Source: PFJX01 sp040757575 (GTDB lineage Bacteria > Pseudomonadota > Gammaproteobacteria > Burkholderiales > Thiobacillaceae). Taken from it: 64,000 bases of DNA. Both the position numbers and the translations under genes were made by a program. Under the pieces are notes generated by a model. That model saw nothing but the letters and a program-made list of their open reading frames with translations. It ran no database searches and was not told the origin of the DNA. This document shows positions 17,192 through 25,048 of the stretch, piece by piece. Every line of letters begins with the position of its first letter. Positions within the stretch are counted from its first letter, which is position 1. The DNA lies in NCBI GenBank assembly GCA_040757575.1, contig JBFLXA010000003.1, positions 1-64,000 of the forward strand. The letters are read 5' to 3'.

Positions 17192-17980
17192 CTAGTAATC
17201 GTCTTTCCAGCGCCGCAAGGCGGAAAACGTCGCCAGGGCCGTATCCATGGGGGATCCGGTGTGTTGCGAAATTGCATCTCTGACCCGGGAAATATGACAA
17301 CGCAAGAATGGATTTGTGGCCCGTTCCTGGCCGATGGTGCTTGGCAGGGTGGCTTTACCGGCTTTGCGTAGCTGGCGTGCCTCCTGGTGGCGACGGGCCA
17401 GGTCAGGGTTATCCGGTTCCACTTCCTTGGCAAAGCCGATGTTTGGCAGGGTGTATTCGTGGGCGCAGGCCACCCGGGTTTCCGGGGGCAGGCTGGCCAG
17501 CCGTTCCAGGGAAGCGTGCATCTGGGCCAGGGTGCCTTCGAATACCCGGCCGCAGCCGCAGGAGAACAGGGTGTCGCCGCTGAACAGCCAGCCGTGGCCC
17601 AGGTAGCAGACGTGGCCCAGGGTATGGCCAGGGGTTTCCAGCACGGTCATTTCCAGGTCCAGTTCGGGTATCGACACCCTGTCCCCTTCCGCCACGGGGT
17701 GGGTCAGGCCGGCTATGGTTTCCCGGGCGGGGCCGTACACGGGAATGGGCCAGCGCCGGGTCAGGGCCGGCAGGGCGCCGGTGTGGTCGCCATGGTGGTG
17801 GGTGATGAGCACGGCCACAGGGCGGACATGCTCCCGCTCCAGCCAGGATAGAATCGCCTCTGGTTCGCCCGGGTCCACCAGCACCGCGATGCGATCATCT
17901 GGCCGATCATCCATCAGTGCCCAGATGTAGTTGTCCCGGAAGGCGGGGACGGGCGTGATGTTCAGCATGGTTCTCTTCAT
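17192..17980 (-). CDS. gloB: Hydroxyacylglutathione hydrolase (glyoxalase II)
   Basis: A 262-residue metallo-beta-lactamase-fold enzyme that hydrolyses S-lactoylglutathione to lactate and glutathione in methylglyoxal detoxification. The metal site is complete: THHHGDHTG near residue 60, TPGHTLGHV near 115, SGDTLFSCGCGRVFEG near 135 and CAHEY near 172. The C-terminal glutathione-binding helices include NPFLRC. Start may be residue 1 or the Met at position 5 (MLNITPVPAF), which is closer to the family. Only 20 bp separate it from the divergent methyltransferase. Confidence 0.94.
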   Translation of the reverse strand: MKRTMLNITPVPAFRDNYIWALMDDRPDDRIAVLVDPGEPEAILSWLEREHVRPVAVLITHHHGDHTGALPALTRRWPIPVYGPARETIAGLTHPVAEGDRVSIPELDLEMTVLETPGHTLGHVCYLGHGWLFSGDTLFSCGCGRVFEGTLAQMHASLERLASLPPETRVACAHEYTLPNIGFAKEVEPDNPDLARRHQEARQLRKAGKATLPSTIGQERATNPFLRCHISRVRDAISQHTGSPMDTALATFSALRRWKDDY

Positions 17981-18000
17981 GGTTAGCGCCCCTCCATTCT

Positions 18001-18699
18001 ATGCAGGCCTGGTTTGAAAGCGATGTCGGCCGTTACGTGCTCGCCCGGGAACAGGCCTGGTTCGATGCCGTAAGCGCAGACCTGTTCGGCTTCAATGCCA
18101 TGCAGCTGGACACCTGCGGCATCGACTTCCTGGCGGCCAACCGGATGCCCTTCCGTTTTTGCGCCGGCCCGGCGGGGCGGGACCTGGGCTGCCGCCTTGA
18201 ACAATTGCCCATCGCCAGCCAGAGCCTTGACCTGGTGGCCTTGCCTCACGTGCTGGAGTTTTCCCGTCACCCCCACGCGGTGTTGCGGGAGGTGGAGCGG
18301 ACCCTGCGTCCGGAGGGCAGGTTGCTGATCGCTGGTTTCAACCCCCTGAGCCTCTGGGGCCTGCGCCGGGTATTGAGCGCCGAGGGGGCCGCCTGGCCCT
18401 GGAGCGGACGCTTCATCCACCTGGCCCGTCTTAAGGACTGGCTGGCCCTGCTGGGGTTCGAGATCGCCGGTGGCCGTCTGGCCTGCTATGCGCCCCCCAT
18501 CGACCGAACGGCCTGGATCGAGCGTTTTTCCTTCCTGGAGGCGGCTGGGGACCGCTGGTGGGCCCTGGGAGGCGGGGTGTATCTGATCCACGCCGTGAAA
18601 CGGGTTCAATGTATGCGGCTGATCGAACCCAAGTGGGACAGTGCCTGGCGGGCGCGGCCGGCCTGGAGCCCCAACCCCAACAAGCTGGGCAATCCTTGA
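18001..18699 (+). CDS. SAM-dependent class I methyltransferase
   Basis: A 232-residue methyltransferase (Methyltransf_11-like). The region around residues 60-110 carries the core: the acidic loop ASQSLDLVALPHVLEFSRHPH (D-L-V-A-L-P-H-V-L-E) and EVERTLRPEGRLLIAGFNPLS, typical of SAM methyltransferases. The N-terminal SAM-binding glycine loop is weak. This family commonly sits between gloB and rnhA in betaproteobacteria. The substrate is unknown. Confidence 0.8.
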   Translation: MQAWFESDVGRYVLAREQAWFDAVSADLFGFNAMQLDTCGIDFLAANRMPFRFCAGPAGRDLGCRLEQLPIASQSLDLVALPHVLEFSRHPHAVLREVERTLRPEGRLLIAGFNPLSLWGLRRVLSAEGAAWPWSGRFIHLARLKDWLALLGFEIAGGRLACYAPPIDRTAWIERFSFLEAAGDRWWALGGGVYLIHAVKRVQCMRLIEPKWDSAWRARPAWSPNPNKLGNP

Positions 18700-18709
18700 T
18701 GAACACGAC

Positions 18710-19201
18710 ATGGCACCAGATATGACTGAAAAAACCACTAAGACTGTGGACCTTTATACCGATGGCGCCTGTAAGGGCAATCCGGGCACGGGCGGGTGGG
18801 GCGTGCTGATGCGCTACGGCGAGGTGGAGAAGACCCTGTGCGGTGGTGAAGCCAATACCACCAACAACCGTATGGAGCTCATGGCGGTCATCCAGGGGCT
18901 CAAGGCCCTGAACCAGACCTGCCAGGTGAGGGTACACACCGATTCCCAGTATGTGCAGAAGGGCATCTCCGAATGGCTGCCCAACTGGATCCGCCGGGGC
19001 TGGAAGACGGCCGGCGGCGCGCCGGTGAAGAACCAGGACCTGTGGCAGGCCCTGGCGGAACAGGCGGGCCGGCATCAGGTGAGCTGGCACTGGGTCAAGG
19101 GTCATGCCGGCCATGTCGAGAACGAGCGGGCCGATGCCCTGGCCAATGAAGGCGCCAGAAACGTGGCTGCCGGAGTCCGTTCCGGTGAGGAGATGCGCTG
19201 A
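18710..19201 (+). CDS. rnhA: Ribonuclease HI
   Basis: A 163-residue enzyme that degrades the RNA strand of RNA-DNA hybrids. The catalytic carboxylates are visible: Asp in YTDGACKGNPG, Glu in NNRMEL, Asp in HTDSQYV and Asp in NERADALA, with the His of VKGHAGH. The start at 18710 (or the Met at 18722) is preferred over an upstream in-frame ATG at 18641 that overlaps the methyltransferase gene. The TGA overlaps the ATG of dnaQ. Confidence 0.95.
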   Translation: MAPDMTEKTTKTVDLYTDGACKGNPGTGGWGVLMRYGEVEKTLCGGEANTTNNRMELMAVIQGLKALNQTCQVRVHTDSQYVQKGISEWLPNWIRRGWKTAGGAPVKNQDLWQALAEQAGRHQVSWHWVKGHAGHVENERADALANEGARNVAAGVRSGEEMR

Positions 19202-19899
19202 TGGCACAGTACGCTCGCCAGGTTGTTCTGGACACGGAAACAACGGGCCTGGACCCGGCCCTTGGGCATCGGGTGATCGAAATCGGCGCCCTGGAAGTGG
19301 TGAACCGGCGCATGACCGGCGCCACCTACCATGTCTATCTGAACCCGGACCGGGAAATAGATGCCGGCGCCGTGGCGGTACACGGTATCACCAACGACTT
19401 CCTGGCGGACAAGCCTCGTTTTGCCGATGTGGCTGGCGAATTCATGGAATTCGTCCGGGATGCGGAATTGGTGATCCACAACGCCCCCTTCGACGTGGGC
19501 TTCCTCAACGCGGAACTCAAACGCCTGGATGAGGGCCCCCTGTCCCGCACTTGCGGGGTGCTGGATACCCTCAAGCTGGCCAAGGCCTTGCACCCGGGGC
19601 AGAAGAATAATCTGGACGCCCTGTGCAAACGTTACCAGGTGGACAACTCGGGGCGGAATTTCCACGGCGCCTTGCTGGACGCCCAGTTGCTGGCCGAGGT
19701 CTATCTGGCCATGACCCGGGGCCAGGAAACCCTGAGCATCGAAGCGGTGGCACCCCAGGCGGCAGTGCAAGGTCAGATCGATCGCCCCCTGCGGCGGGGC
19801 GCCATCAAGGTATTGCGGCCTAGCGAAGCGGAACAGGCGGCCCATTCAGCCTATCTGGCCGGGCTGGAAAAGGAAGCCGGCTCACTGACTCCCTGGTAG
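19201..19899 (+). CDS. dnaQ: DNA polymerase III epsilon subunit (3'-5' proofreading exonuclease)
   Basis: A 232-residue DEDDh exonuclease. Exo I is VLDTETTGLDP at about residue 10, Exo II is IHNAPFDVGFLNAEL near 97, and Exo III is FHGALLDAQLLAEVYL near 160. The C-terminal part that binds the polymerase alpha subunit is short and proline/arginine-containing. The rnhA-dnaQ pairing with a 1-bp overlap is classic. Confidence 0.95.
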   Translation: MAQYARQVVLDTETTGLDPALGHRVIEIGALEVVNRRMTGATYHVYLNPDREIDAGAVAVHGITNDFLADKPRFADVAGEFMEFVRDAELVIHNAPFDVGFLNAELKRLDEGPLSRTCGVLDTLKLAKALHPGQKNNLDALCKRYQVDNSGRNFHGALLDAQLLAEVYLAMTRGQETLSIEAVAPQAAVQGQIDRPLRRGAIKVLRPSEAEQAAHSAYLAGLEKEAGSLTPW

Positions 19900-19910
19900 G
19901 GAGCCGGGAT
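19885..19910. terminator. Weak hairpin at the end of dnaQ
   Basis: CTCCC-TGGTA-GGGAG spans the dnaQ stop codon and lies between the convergent dnaQ and flgN genes. It has no following T-run, so it is at best a weak terminator. Confidence 0.2.
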
Positions 19911-19923
19911 TTCCAGTCGGGGG

Positions 19924-20382
19924 TCAGGCGCTGTCTATTGTCCGGGCCGTGGCGTATAGCCCGGCCATGCGGCCATCCGAGCCATATACGCCCCGGCTGG
20001 CCACCGAGTTTTGCAGGATCTGCAAGGCTACCTGGGTACGTCGCATCTGTTCTTCCATCAGCCGGCCATTTACCTGGTTGAGTCGGTCGGAGGCGTGCAC
20101 CAGGGCCTCCAGCCGGGTCCATTGCGTGGGTAGGGGCCCCTGGGGAAAGAGGCGGGCTCGCAGGTCCGCCAGCCCCCGGGGTTCCTGGGTGCCCGCCAGC
20201 TTGGCCAGGGACAGCCAAGCGCCGGCAAGGGCGCGGTGCAGTTCATTGCGCCGGGGCAGCAGGCCGGACAGCCGCTCTGCGTCCTGGCCCATGAGGGCAG
20301 CGGCCTCTTCTTCAAGAAAGCTGTTGAAATCTGTGAGAGTGGCAGTCAGGCGGCCAAGGGCAGTATCGAGTTCGGGGGTCAT
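19924..20382 (-). CDS. flgN: Flagellar export chaperone FlgN
   Basis: A 152-residue, mostly helical protein. FlgN binds the hook-filament junction proteins FlgK and FlgL in the cytoplasm and delivers them to the export gate. It shows the family pattern: an acidic N-terminal helix (FNSFLEEEAAAL), LLPRRNELHRALA, and the C-terminal helix LNQVNGRLMEEQMRRTQVALQIL. It follows flgM with a 4-bp overlap, the usual order. Confidence 0.85.
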   Translation of the reverse strand: MTPELDTALGRLTATLTDFNSFLEEEAAALMGQDAERLSGLLPRRNELHRALAGAWLSLAKLAGTQEPRGLADLRARLFPQGPLPTQWTRLEALVHASDRLNQVNGRLMEEQMRRTQVALQILQNSVASRGVYGSDGRMAGLYATARTIDSA

Positions 20383-20687
20383 CGGTTCATGCGGCTGAGC
20401 AGGTCCAGAGTTTCCCGGATCATGCCATCAGCCACGGCTTCCGTGTCGACCTTGAAACTGCCATCCGCCAGGGCCTGGCGGATGGCTTCTATCTTGCCGG
20501 GATTCGCACTGTCCAGTTCAGCCAGCCGGGCTTCCAGTTCCCGCAGACGTGCTGCGTCCCCCGTCAGATCCACCTGGTCCTGGACCCTGTCAGGTGTGGA
20601 CTGGCGTGTCAGCGTACGGCTTCTACCTCCCTGGATGTCCTTGCTCTTGGGAGTGGCAATGGTCTTCAGGGACTGGTCGATTTTCAC
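20379..20687 (-). CDS. flgM: Anti-sigma-28 factor FlgM
   Basis: A 102-residue protein. The GTG at 20687 is chosen because the sequence then begins MKIDQ, as FlgM proteins do, and a GGGAG site lies upstream; an in-frame ATG at 20729 would overlap the promoter. The C-terminal half contains the sigma-28-binding region (GKIEAIRQALADGSFKVD, then IRETLDLL). FlgM holds FliA inactive until it is exported through the completed hook. A near-perfect sigma-28 promoter lies just upstream, giving the expected feedback loop. Confidence 0.9.
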   Translation of the reverse strand: MKIDQSLKTIATPKSKDIQGGRSRTLTRQSTPDRVQDQVDLTGDAARLRELEARLAELDSANPGKIEAIRQALADGSFKVDTEAVADGMIRETLDLLSRMNR

Positions 20688-20713
20688 GAAAGGCTCCCGA
20701 GGGTGTTTTGCCC

Positions 20714-20740
20714 TTATCGGCAGGCGCATTCCATTCTTTA
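20714..20740 (-). promoter_or_regulatory. Sigma-28 (FliA) promoter of flgM
   Basis: On the minus strand the sequence reads TAAAGAAT, 11 bases, then GCCGATAA. This matches the consensus TAAAGTTT-N11-GCCGATAA at nearly all conserved positions. The -10 element ends 27 bp upstream of the GTG of flgM. Confidence 0.85.
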
Positions 20741-20769
20741 GCCGGGGTTGAGCAGCACCGGCTGGCTGC

Positions 20770-21471
20770 TCAGGGGCGGATTTCCACCTCGCCGCCCGCC
20801 GTGGCCAGCCCCCGGATGATGCGCCCGCTGGGCATTTTTACCCGCACGCTGGCCCCGGCCTTGGCTCCGTTCAGGGCCTTGCCTTCCTGGGCGATGCTGA
20901 AGCCGTTGCCATTGACCCGCACCCGCACCAGGGCCCCCGCCTCCACCACGTTGGGCAGGCCCAGGTCGTGGATGAGCAGGGCCTGGCCGGCGGGTAGGGG
21001 GCGCAGGGTGGTGGCCCCGGCCGGAAGGCTCTGTAGATAGCTGCCCGGATCCTGATCGTAGCGGACCTGCGCCAGCACCAGGTCTTCGTCTGCCAGCAAA
21101 TGGCGGGCGGGCAGGGGCCCCTGGGTCACCAGGGCCGGGCCCCGGAGGCGGACCTGATAGCTCAGGTAAAGATTCCATCCGGCAGGGCCGGTGCATTTGA
21201 CTCCCACGGACCCGCCGCCCCACAACCGGGCCGTACCCGGCAGAAAAAACCGGAACCCGGAGCAAGCCTCCAGCCGCAAGCGGGCATCCACAGGACCGAT
21301 TTCGACGCTGACTTCGGCCTCCGGGTAGGTCTGGGCCACCTGAGCGCTGAGCCAGCGGGTGGCTTGCTGGCGCATGTCCTCAAGGTTGGTCCCCCGGACT
21401 GAGGAAGCAGGGGACAGTCCAGGCGTCAGAAAGCCGGCCAAGATGAAAAACAGAGGGAAGAGAAGCCGCAT
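20770..21471 (-). CDS. flgA: Flagellar P-ring assembly chaperone FlgA
   Basis: A 233-residue exported protein with a clear signal peptide (MRLLFPLFFILAGFLTPG). The N-terminal part is the variable half. The C-terminal SAF/FlgA domain (about 105-233) includes RGPALVTQGPLPARHLLADEDL, TTLRPLPAGQALLIHDL and VRVRVNGNGFSIAQEGKALN, then ASVRVKMPSGRIIRG. It helps assemble FlgI into the P ring. It is divergent from the diguanylate cyclase gene and separate from the main flg operon. Confidence 0.92.
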   Translation of the reverse strand: MRLLFPLFFILAGFLTPGLSPASSVRGTNLEDMRQQATRWLSAQVAQTYPEAEVSVEIGPVDARLRLEACSGFRFFLPGTARLWGGGSVGVKCTGPAGWNLYLSYQVRLRGPALVTQGPLPARHLLADEDLVLAQVRYDQDPGSYLQSLPAGATTLRPLPAGQALLIHDLGLPNVVEAGALVRVRVNGNGFSIAQEGKALNGAKAGASVRVKMPSGRIIRGLATAGGEVEIRP

Positions 21472-21519
21472 CCGGTTTGTTCCAGATCGTGTAATGATTC
21501 ACTAGACGTTGCACACTGC

Positions 21520-23235
21520 GTGAAAGTTTACCTAGCCCCCATGGCCAAACCTAATCCGCCCAGCCCGCCCGGTGCTTCCCGGGGCCTGCAACCTGCCGAT
21601 GCCGCCCGGGAAGCCATACGGTTGCTTGCCACCCGCCGCCTGCCGCCCACCCCGGACAATTTCCGGCGGGCCTACGGCGAAGTGGGAGGTGCCCTGACGG
21701 AAGAGTCCGGCGCCCAAGCGTCAACCCCAGCCCCGGCCATACGGTTGAACTGGGCGGAAGTATTGCGCCCCCTGTTCAAGCAGTGGGATGTCCATCAGAC
21801 GGGTCTGACCCAGAGCCGCAAACGGGAAATGCTGGAGCGGGTGCTGATCAATTTCGGCGCCCAGCCTGAGCAGTTGCACGAGAAATTGGGGGCCCTGGCT
21901 CAGTCCTGGGCTGCCGGTGCGCCGGCAGAAACTGTGCTGGAAGGCGTGGTGGGAGAAAGTGGCTCTCCAGACGCCGCTGTCCGGGTCCCCGTCCATGAAG
22001 CCGCCCTGGCGATGGTGGTGGAAAGCCTACAGCCGTCTTCTGCGGATTGCAGCCCCCTGGTGGCGCAGCTTGCAGAGCAGTTCGAGCAACTGGCCGACTC
22101 CTGTGAACCCCGCTGGCCCGATCTTGCCCAGCGGGCGGGGCGTCTGGGCAGGGCCATCGCCGGTCAGCGGGGCTTGCAGCCGGAGCAGTTCGACACTTGG
22201 TCCGGGCTCTGGCGGGAAGTGCTCATGCGGGCCGAAGACGACCATGAGCTCTCCGGCGGTCTCAAGCGTCTTGTGGGACTGCTGTTCCTCAATATTGGTG
22301 AACTGGTGGGCGATGAGGCCTGGTTGTCGGGCCAGTTGGCGGCCATGCAGAACCTGATGGATGGCGAGCTGCAGGCGGAAGTGTTGCTGGATGCGGAGCG
22401 CAGCCTGCGGGAGCTGGCCTACAAGCAGGGGGTGCTCAAAGGCAGTCTGGACGAAGCCAAGGCCACCCTGAAGCGGCTCATTACCACCTTCATCGACCGC
22501 ATCGGCGAAATGAGCCAGAACGCGGATGGCTACCATTCCCGCATCGGCGCCTATTCCGAAAAGATCAGTCAGGCGGTGGACATTGCCGAACTGGGGGACG
22601 TGGTGGAAGGCCTTTCGGCTGACGTGGCTGGGGTACGGGATGCCCTGCGACGCAACCATGTGGATCTGGTGCAGGCCCGCTCCCAAGCGGAGCAGGCCGA
22701 GAACCGCATTCGGGAACTGGAGGCGGAACTGGCTCAGGTGTCCACCCTGGTGCGGGAAGACCAGCTCACGGGCGCCTTGAACCGCCGGGGTATGGACGAG
22801 GCACTGGGGCGGGAGCTGGCCAGGGCCGAGCGCCTGGAAGCCCCCTTGTCCCTGGGGCTACTGGATATCGACCATTTCAAGAAACTCAACGATTCCCTGG
22901 GCCACCAGGTGGGGGATCAGGCCCTGCGTCATCTTGCCCGGGTGGTGAAAAAACTGCTGCGCCCCACGGATACCCTGGCCCGTTATGGCGGCGAGGAATT
23001 TCTCATCCTGCTGCCCAATACCCAGGAGGCCGAGGGTGTTGATGTGCTCAAACGGGTGCAGCGGGCACTGACCAAGGAATTCTTCCTGCACGACAATGAG
23101 AAAGTCCTCATCACCTTCAGTGCCGGCGTTGCCCAGCGCCGGGCTGGAGAAAATGAGGCCGAGTTGCTGGCCCGGGCGGATGCGGCCATGTACCGGGCCA
23201 AGCAGGCCGGGCGCAACCGGGTGGAGCGAGGCTGA
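21520..23235 (+). CDS. Diguanylate cyclase (GGDEF) with a long N-terminal region
   Basis: A 571-residue cytoplasmic protein. The GTG at 21520 or the ATG at 21541 may start it. Residues 1-360 are an unrecognised, mainly helical region ending in a coiled coil (QARSQAEQAENRIRELEAEL, about 385-405). The GGDEF domain (about 415-570) is complete: substrate motif LGLLDIDHFKKLNDSLGH, active site RYGGEEF, and an inhibitory RxxD site (RPTD) five residues before it. It should make c-di-GMP with product inhibition. Lying between flgA and flgB, it may link c-di-GMP to motility, which is inference from position. Confidence 0.87.
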   Translation: MKVYLAPMAKPNPPSPPGASRGLQPADAAREAIRLLATRRLPPTPDNFRRAYGEVGGALTEESGAQASTPAPAIRLNWAEVLRPLFKQWDVHQTGLTQSRKREMLERVLINFGAQPEQLHEKLGALAQSWAAGAPAETVLEGVVGESGSPDAAVRVPVHEAALAMVVESLQPSSADCSPLVAQLAEQFEQLADSCEPRWPDLAQRAGRLGRAIAGQRGLQPEQFDTWSGLWREVLMRAEDDHELSGGLKRLVGLLFLNIGELVGDEAWLSGQLAAMQNLMDGELQAEVLLDAERSLRELAYKQGVLKGSLDEAKATLKRLITTFIDRIGEMSQNADGYHSRIGAYSEKISQAVDIAELGDVVEGLSADVAGVRDALRRNHVDLVQARSQAEQAENRIRELEAELAQVSTLVREDQLTGALNRRGMDEALGRELARAERLEAPLSLGLLDIDHFKKLNDSLGHQVGDQALRHLARVVKKLLRPTDTLARYGGEEFLILLPNTQEAEGVDVLKRVQRALTKEFFLHDNEKVLITFSAGVAQRRAGENEAELLARADAAMYRAKQAGRNRVERG

Positions 23236-23238
23236 GGA

Positions 23239-23310
23239 GGTGAAGGGTGAAGGGTGAAGGGTGAAGGGTGAAGGGTGAAGGGTGAAGGGTGAAGGGTGAA
23301 GGGTGAAGGG
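23239..23310 (+). repeat. Tandem repeat of a 7-bp unit (GGTGAAG), about 10 copies
   Basis: Perfect head-to-tail GGTGAAG units begin 4 bp after the diguanylate cyclase stop codon and run for about 72 bp, ending in GGGGG. The tract is noncoding on the plus strand. Its purity suggests slippage-prone length variation. Confidence 0.95.
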
Positions 23311-23325
23311 GGCTCACCTGGTTGT

Positions 23326-23355
23326 GGCGGCAAGCTTTGCCGCCTTTTGTTTTTC
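23326..23355 (+). terminator. Intrinsic terminator after the diguanylate cyclase
   Basis: Stem GGCGGCAA (23326-23333), loop GCT, and TTGCCGCC (23337-23344) are followed by TTTTGTTTTT. This is the clearest rho-independent terminator in the window and separates the cyclase gene from the flgB operon. Confidence 0.9.
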
Positions 23356-23445
23356 TGGCCGGCCATTGCTGCCGGCAAGGTTTGCCGTATCCGAGTATTT
23401 TTTCTGTACCCAAATAAAATCATATAGTTACAGATAATTCTTGCA

Positions 23446-23462
23446 CTGGCATGGCAATTGCT
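23446..23462 (+). promoter_or_regulatory. Sigma-54 promoter of the flgB operon
   Basis: The sequence CTGGCATGGCAATTGCT has the -24 GG (23448-23449) and -12 GC (23460-23461) separated by exactly 10 bases and matches TGGCAC-N5-TTGCW with one change. It lies 43 bp before the flgB ATG. RpoN control of hook-basal-body genes is well known in several proteobacteria with a FleQ/FlrC-type cascade. No activator gene is in this window. Confidence 0.8.
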
Positions 23463-23504
23463 TTTCCGGGGTAGCCCTTTTGCCCTCTGGCTATGGAGCC
23501 CGGA

Positions 23505-23915
23505 ATGCTGAACAAGATCGACAAGGAAATTGCCTTCGTGCAGAACGCCCTGAATCTCAGGGCGCAGCGCCAGGAAATCCTTGCCTCCAATCTGGCCAAT
23601 GCGGATACCCCCAACTACAAGGCCCGGGACCTGGATTTCGCCTCAGCTCTGCGCAGTGCCATGGGCGCTTCCGGAGGGGGGCTGGCCCTGGCCCGCACCC
23701 AGGAGCGTCATCTGGATGCTGGCAGCGGGCCCGGTCAGGCCGGAGCTCGGCTCATGTACCGCTCCACTGTGCAGCCCAGCCTGGACGGCAACACGGTGGA
23801 CATGGATGTGGAGCGGGCCCACTTCACGGAGAACGCCTTGCACTACCAGTTCCTGCTGGACCGGGCCACTTCCGCCTTCGGCACCATGAAGACGGCCCTG
23901 GGTTCTGAACGCTGA
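23505..23915 (+). CDS. flgB: Flagellar proximal rod protein FlgB
   Basis: A 136-residue rod subunit. The start at 23505 gives MLNKIDKEIAFVQNALNL, better than an in-frame ATG 12 bp earlier. The rod/hook signature ILASNLANADTPNYKARDLDF occurs at about 27-47. The C-terminal heptad helix carries the family pattern (VDMDVERAHFTENALHYQF). First gene of the flgBCDEFGHIJKL cluster. Confidence 0.93.
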   Translation: MLNKIDKEIAFVQNALNLRAQRQEILASNLANADTPNYKARDLDFASALRSAMGASGGGLALARTQERHLDAGSGPGQAGARLMYRSTVQPSLDGNTVDMDVERAHFTENALHYQFLLDRATSAFGTMKTALGSER

Positions 23916-23931
23916 TCAAGGAGGCGGGTAA

Positions 23932-24345
23932 ATGAGCATGAGCAACGTATTCCAGATTGCCGCTTCGGCCCTCACGGCCCAGTCCATGCGCCTGAATGCC
24001 GTGGCCTCCAATCTGGCCAACGCCGATTCGGCCCATGCCTCCACCGGCGAAGGCTACAAGGCCAAGCAGGTGGTGTTCCAGGCTGTGCCCATGAACGCCA
24101 ACGCCCCCTGGGCTCAGGGCGTGCGCATGAAAGAGGTCATCGAAGACCCGGCGCCGCCGCGCCTGGTGTACGACCCCAAGCATCCCCTGGCGGATGGCAA
24201 CGGCTATGTCGCCTTTCCGAATGTGGACCCGGTGGAAGAGATGGTGAACATGCTCTCCGCCTCCCGTTCCTATCAGACCAACACCGAGGTCATGAGCACC
24301 GCCAAGTCGCTGATGCAGCGCACCCTGGCCGTGGCTCAGCCCTGA
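23932..24345 (+). CDS. flgC: Flagellar proximal rod protein FlgC
   Basis: A 137-residue rod subunit starting MSMSNVFQIAASALTAQSMR, followed by the signature NAVASNLANADSAHA. The C-terminus (VDPVEEMVNMLSASRSYQTN) is typical of FlgC. It has a strong GGAGG site and is 16 bp from flgB. Confidence 0.95.
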   Translation: MSMSNVFQIAASALTAQSMRLNAVASNLANADSAHASTGEGYKAKQVVFQAVPMNANAPWAQGVRMKEVIEDPAPPRLVYDPKHPLADGNGYVAFPNVDPVEEMVNMLSASRSYQTNTEVMSTAKSLMQRTLAVAQP

Positions 24346-24358
24346 ACAGGAGTAAGCC

Positions 24359-25036
24359 ATGGCCGTCGCGTCGGTAACCTCTAATCCCCAGGAGAACCTG
24401 GTCGCTTCCCTGAATGGAGCGGGTAGTGGGGCCACCACCACCAGCGTCAAGGAGATGAGTGACCGTTTCCTGAAGCTGCTGGTCACCCAACTCAAGAACC
24501 AGGACCCCATGAACCCCATGGAAAACGCCGAGCTGACCTCCCAGCTTGCCCAGATGTCCACGGTGGAGGGGATCAACAACCTCAATGAAGGACTGGCCGC
24601 CCTCAACGCCCAGTTCAAGGCTTCACAGGTCATCCAGGGGGCCAGCATGGTGGGACGCCAGGTGCTGGCTGAGGGCGATTCCCTGACCCTGTCCAATTCT
24701 GTCGCCCTGGGTGGCATGGATTTGGCCAGCAAGGCAGACAGCGTCCGGGTGGACGTCCTCGACGATAACGGCACCATCGTCCGCAGTCTGGAACTTGGCA
24801 AACAGGACGCCGGCCTGGTGCGCTTCGGCTGGGACGGCAAGGCCACGGACGGCACCCTTCTGGCGGACGGCGACTACACCTTCAAGGTGACGGCCACGGC
24901 GGCAGGCGAAGACGTGGATGCCACCACCTATGCCCTGGGCCAGGTGATGAGCGTGGCCCTGAAGGACGACACGATGGAAGTGGAAATTTCCGGCCTGGGC
25001 AACCGGGGCATGGATCAGATCAGGCAAATCTTTTAA
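24359..25036 (+). CDS. flgD: Flagellar hook capping protein FlgD
   Basis: A 225-residue scaffold protein needed for hook assembly. The conserved N-terminal stretch is visible: FLKLLVTQLKNQDPMNPMEN, then LTSQLAQMSTVEGINNLN. The FlgD Ig-like/Tudor region occupies about residues 85-220, with VRFGWDGKATDGTLLADGDYTF. Position between flgC and flgE agrees. Confidence 0.95.
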   Translation: MAVASVTSNPQENLVASLNGAGSGATTTSVKEMSDRFLKLLVTQLKNQDPMNPMENAELTSQLAQMSTVEGINNLNEGLAALNAQFKASQVIQGASMVGRQVLAEGDSLTLSNSVALGGMDLASKADSVRVDVLDDNGTIVRSLELGKQDAGLVRFGWDGKATDGTLLADGDYTFKVTATAAGEDVDATTYALGQVMSVALKDDTMEVEISGLGNRGMDQIRQIF

Positions 25037-25048
25037 GGAGACGATGAC

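Noticed and set aside
23239..23310. Short tandem repeat considered as a CRISPR array or iteron origin
   Set aside because: The units are 7 bp with no spacers, no cas or rep gene is near, and the tract sits in a 3' untranslated region.
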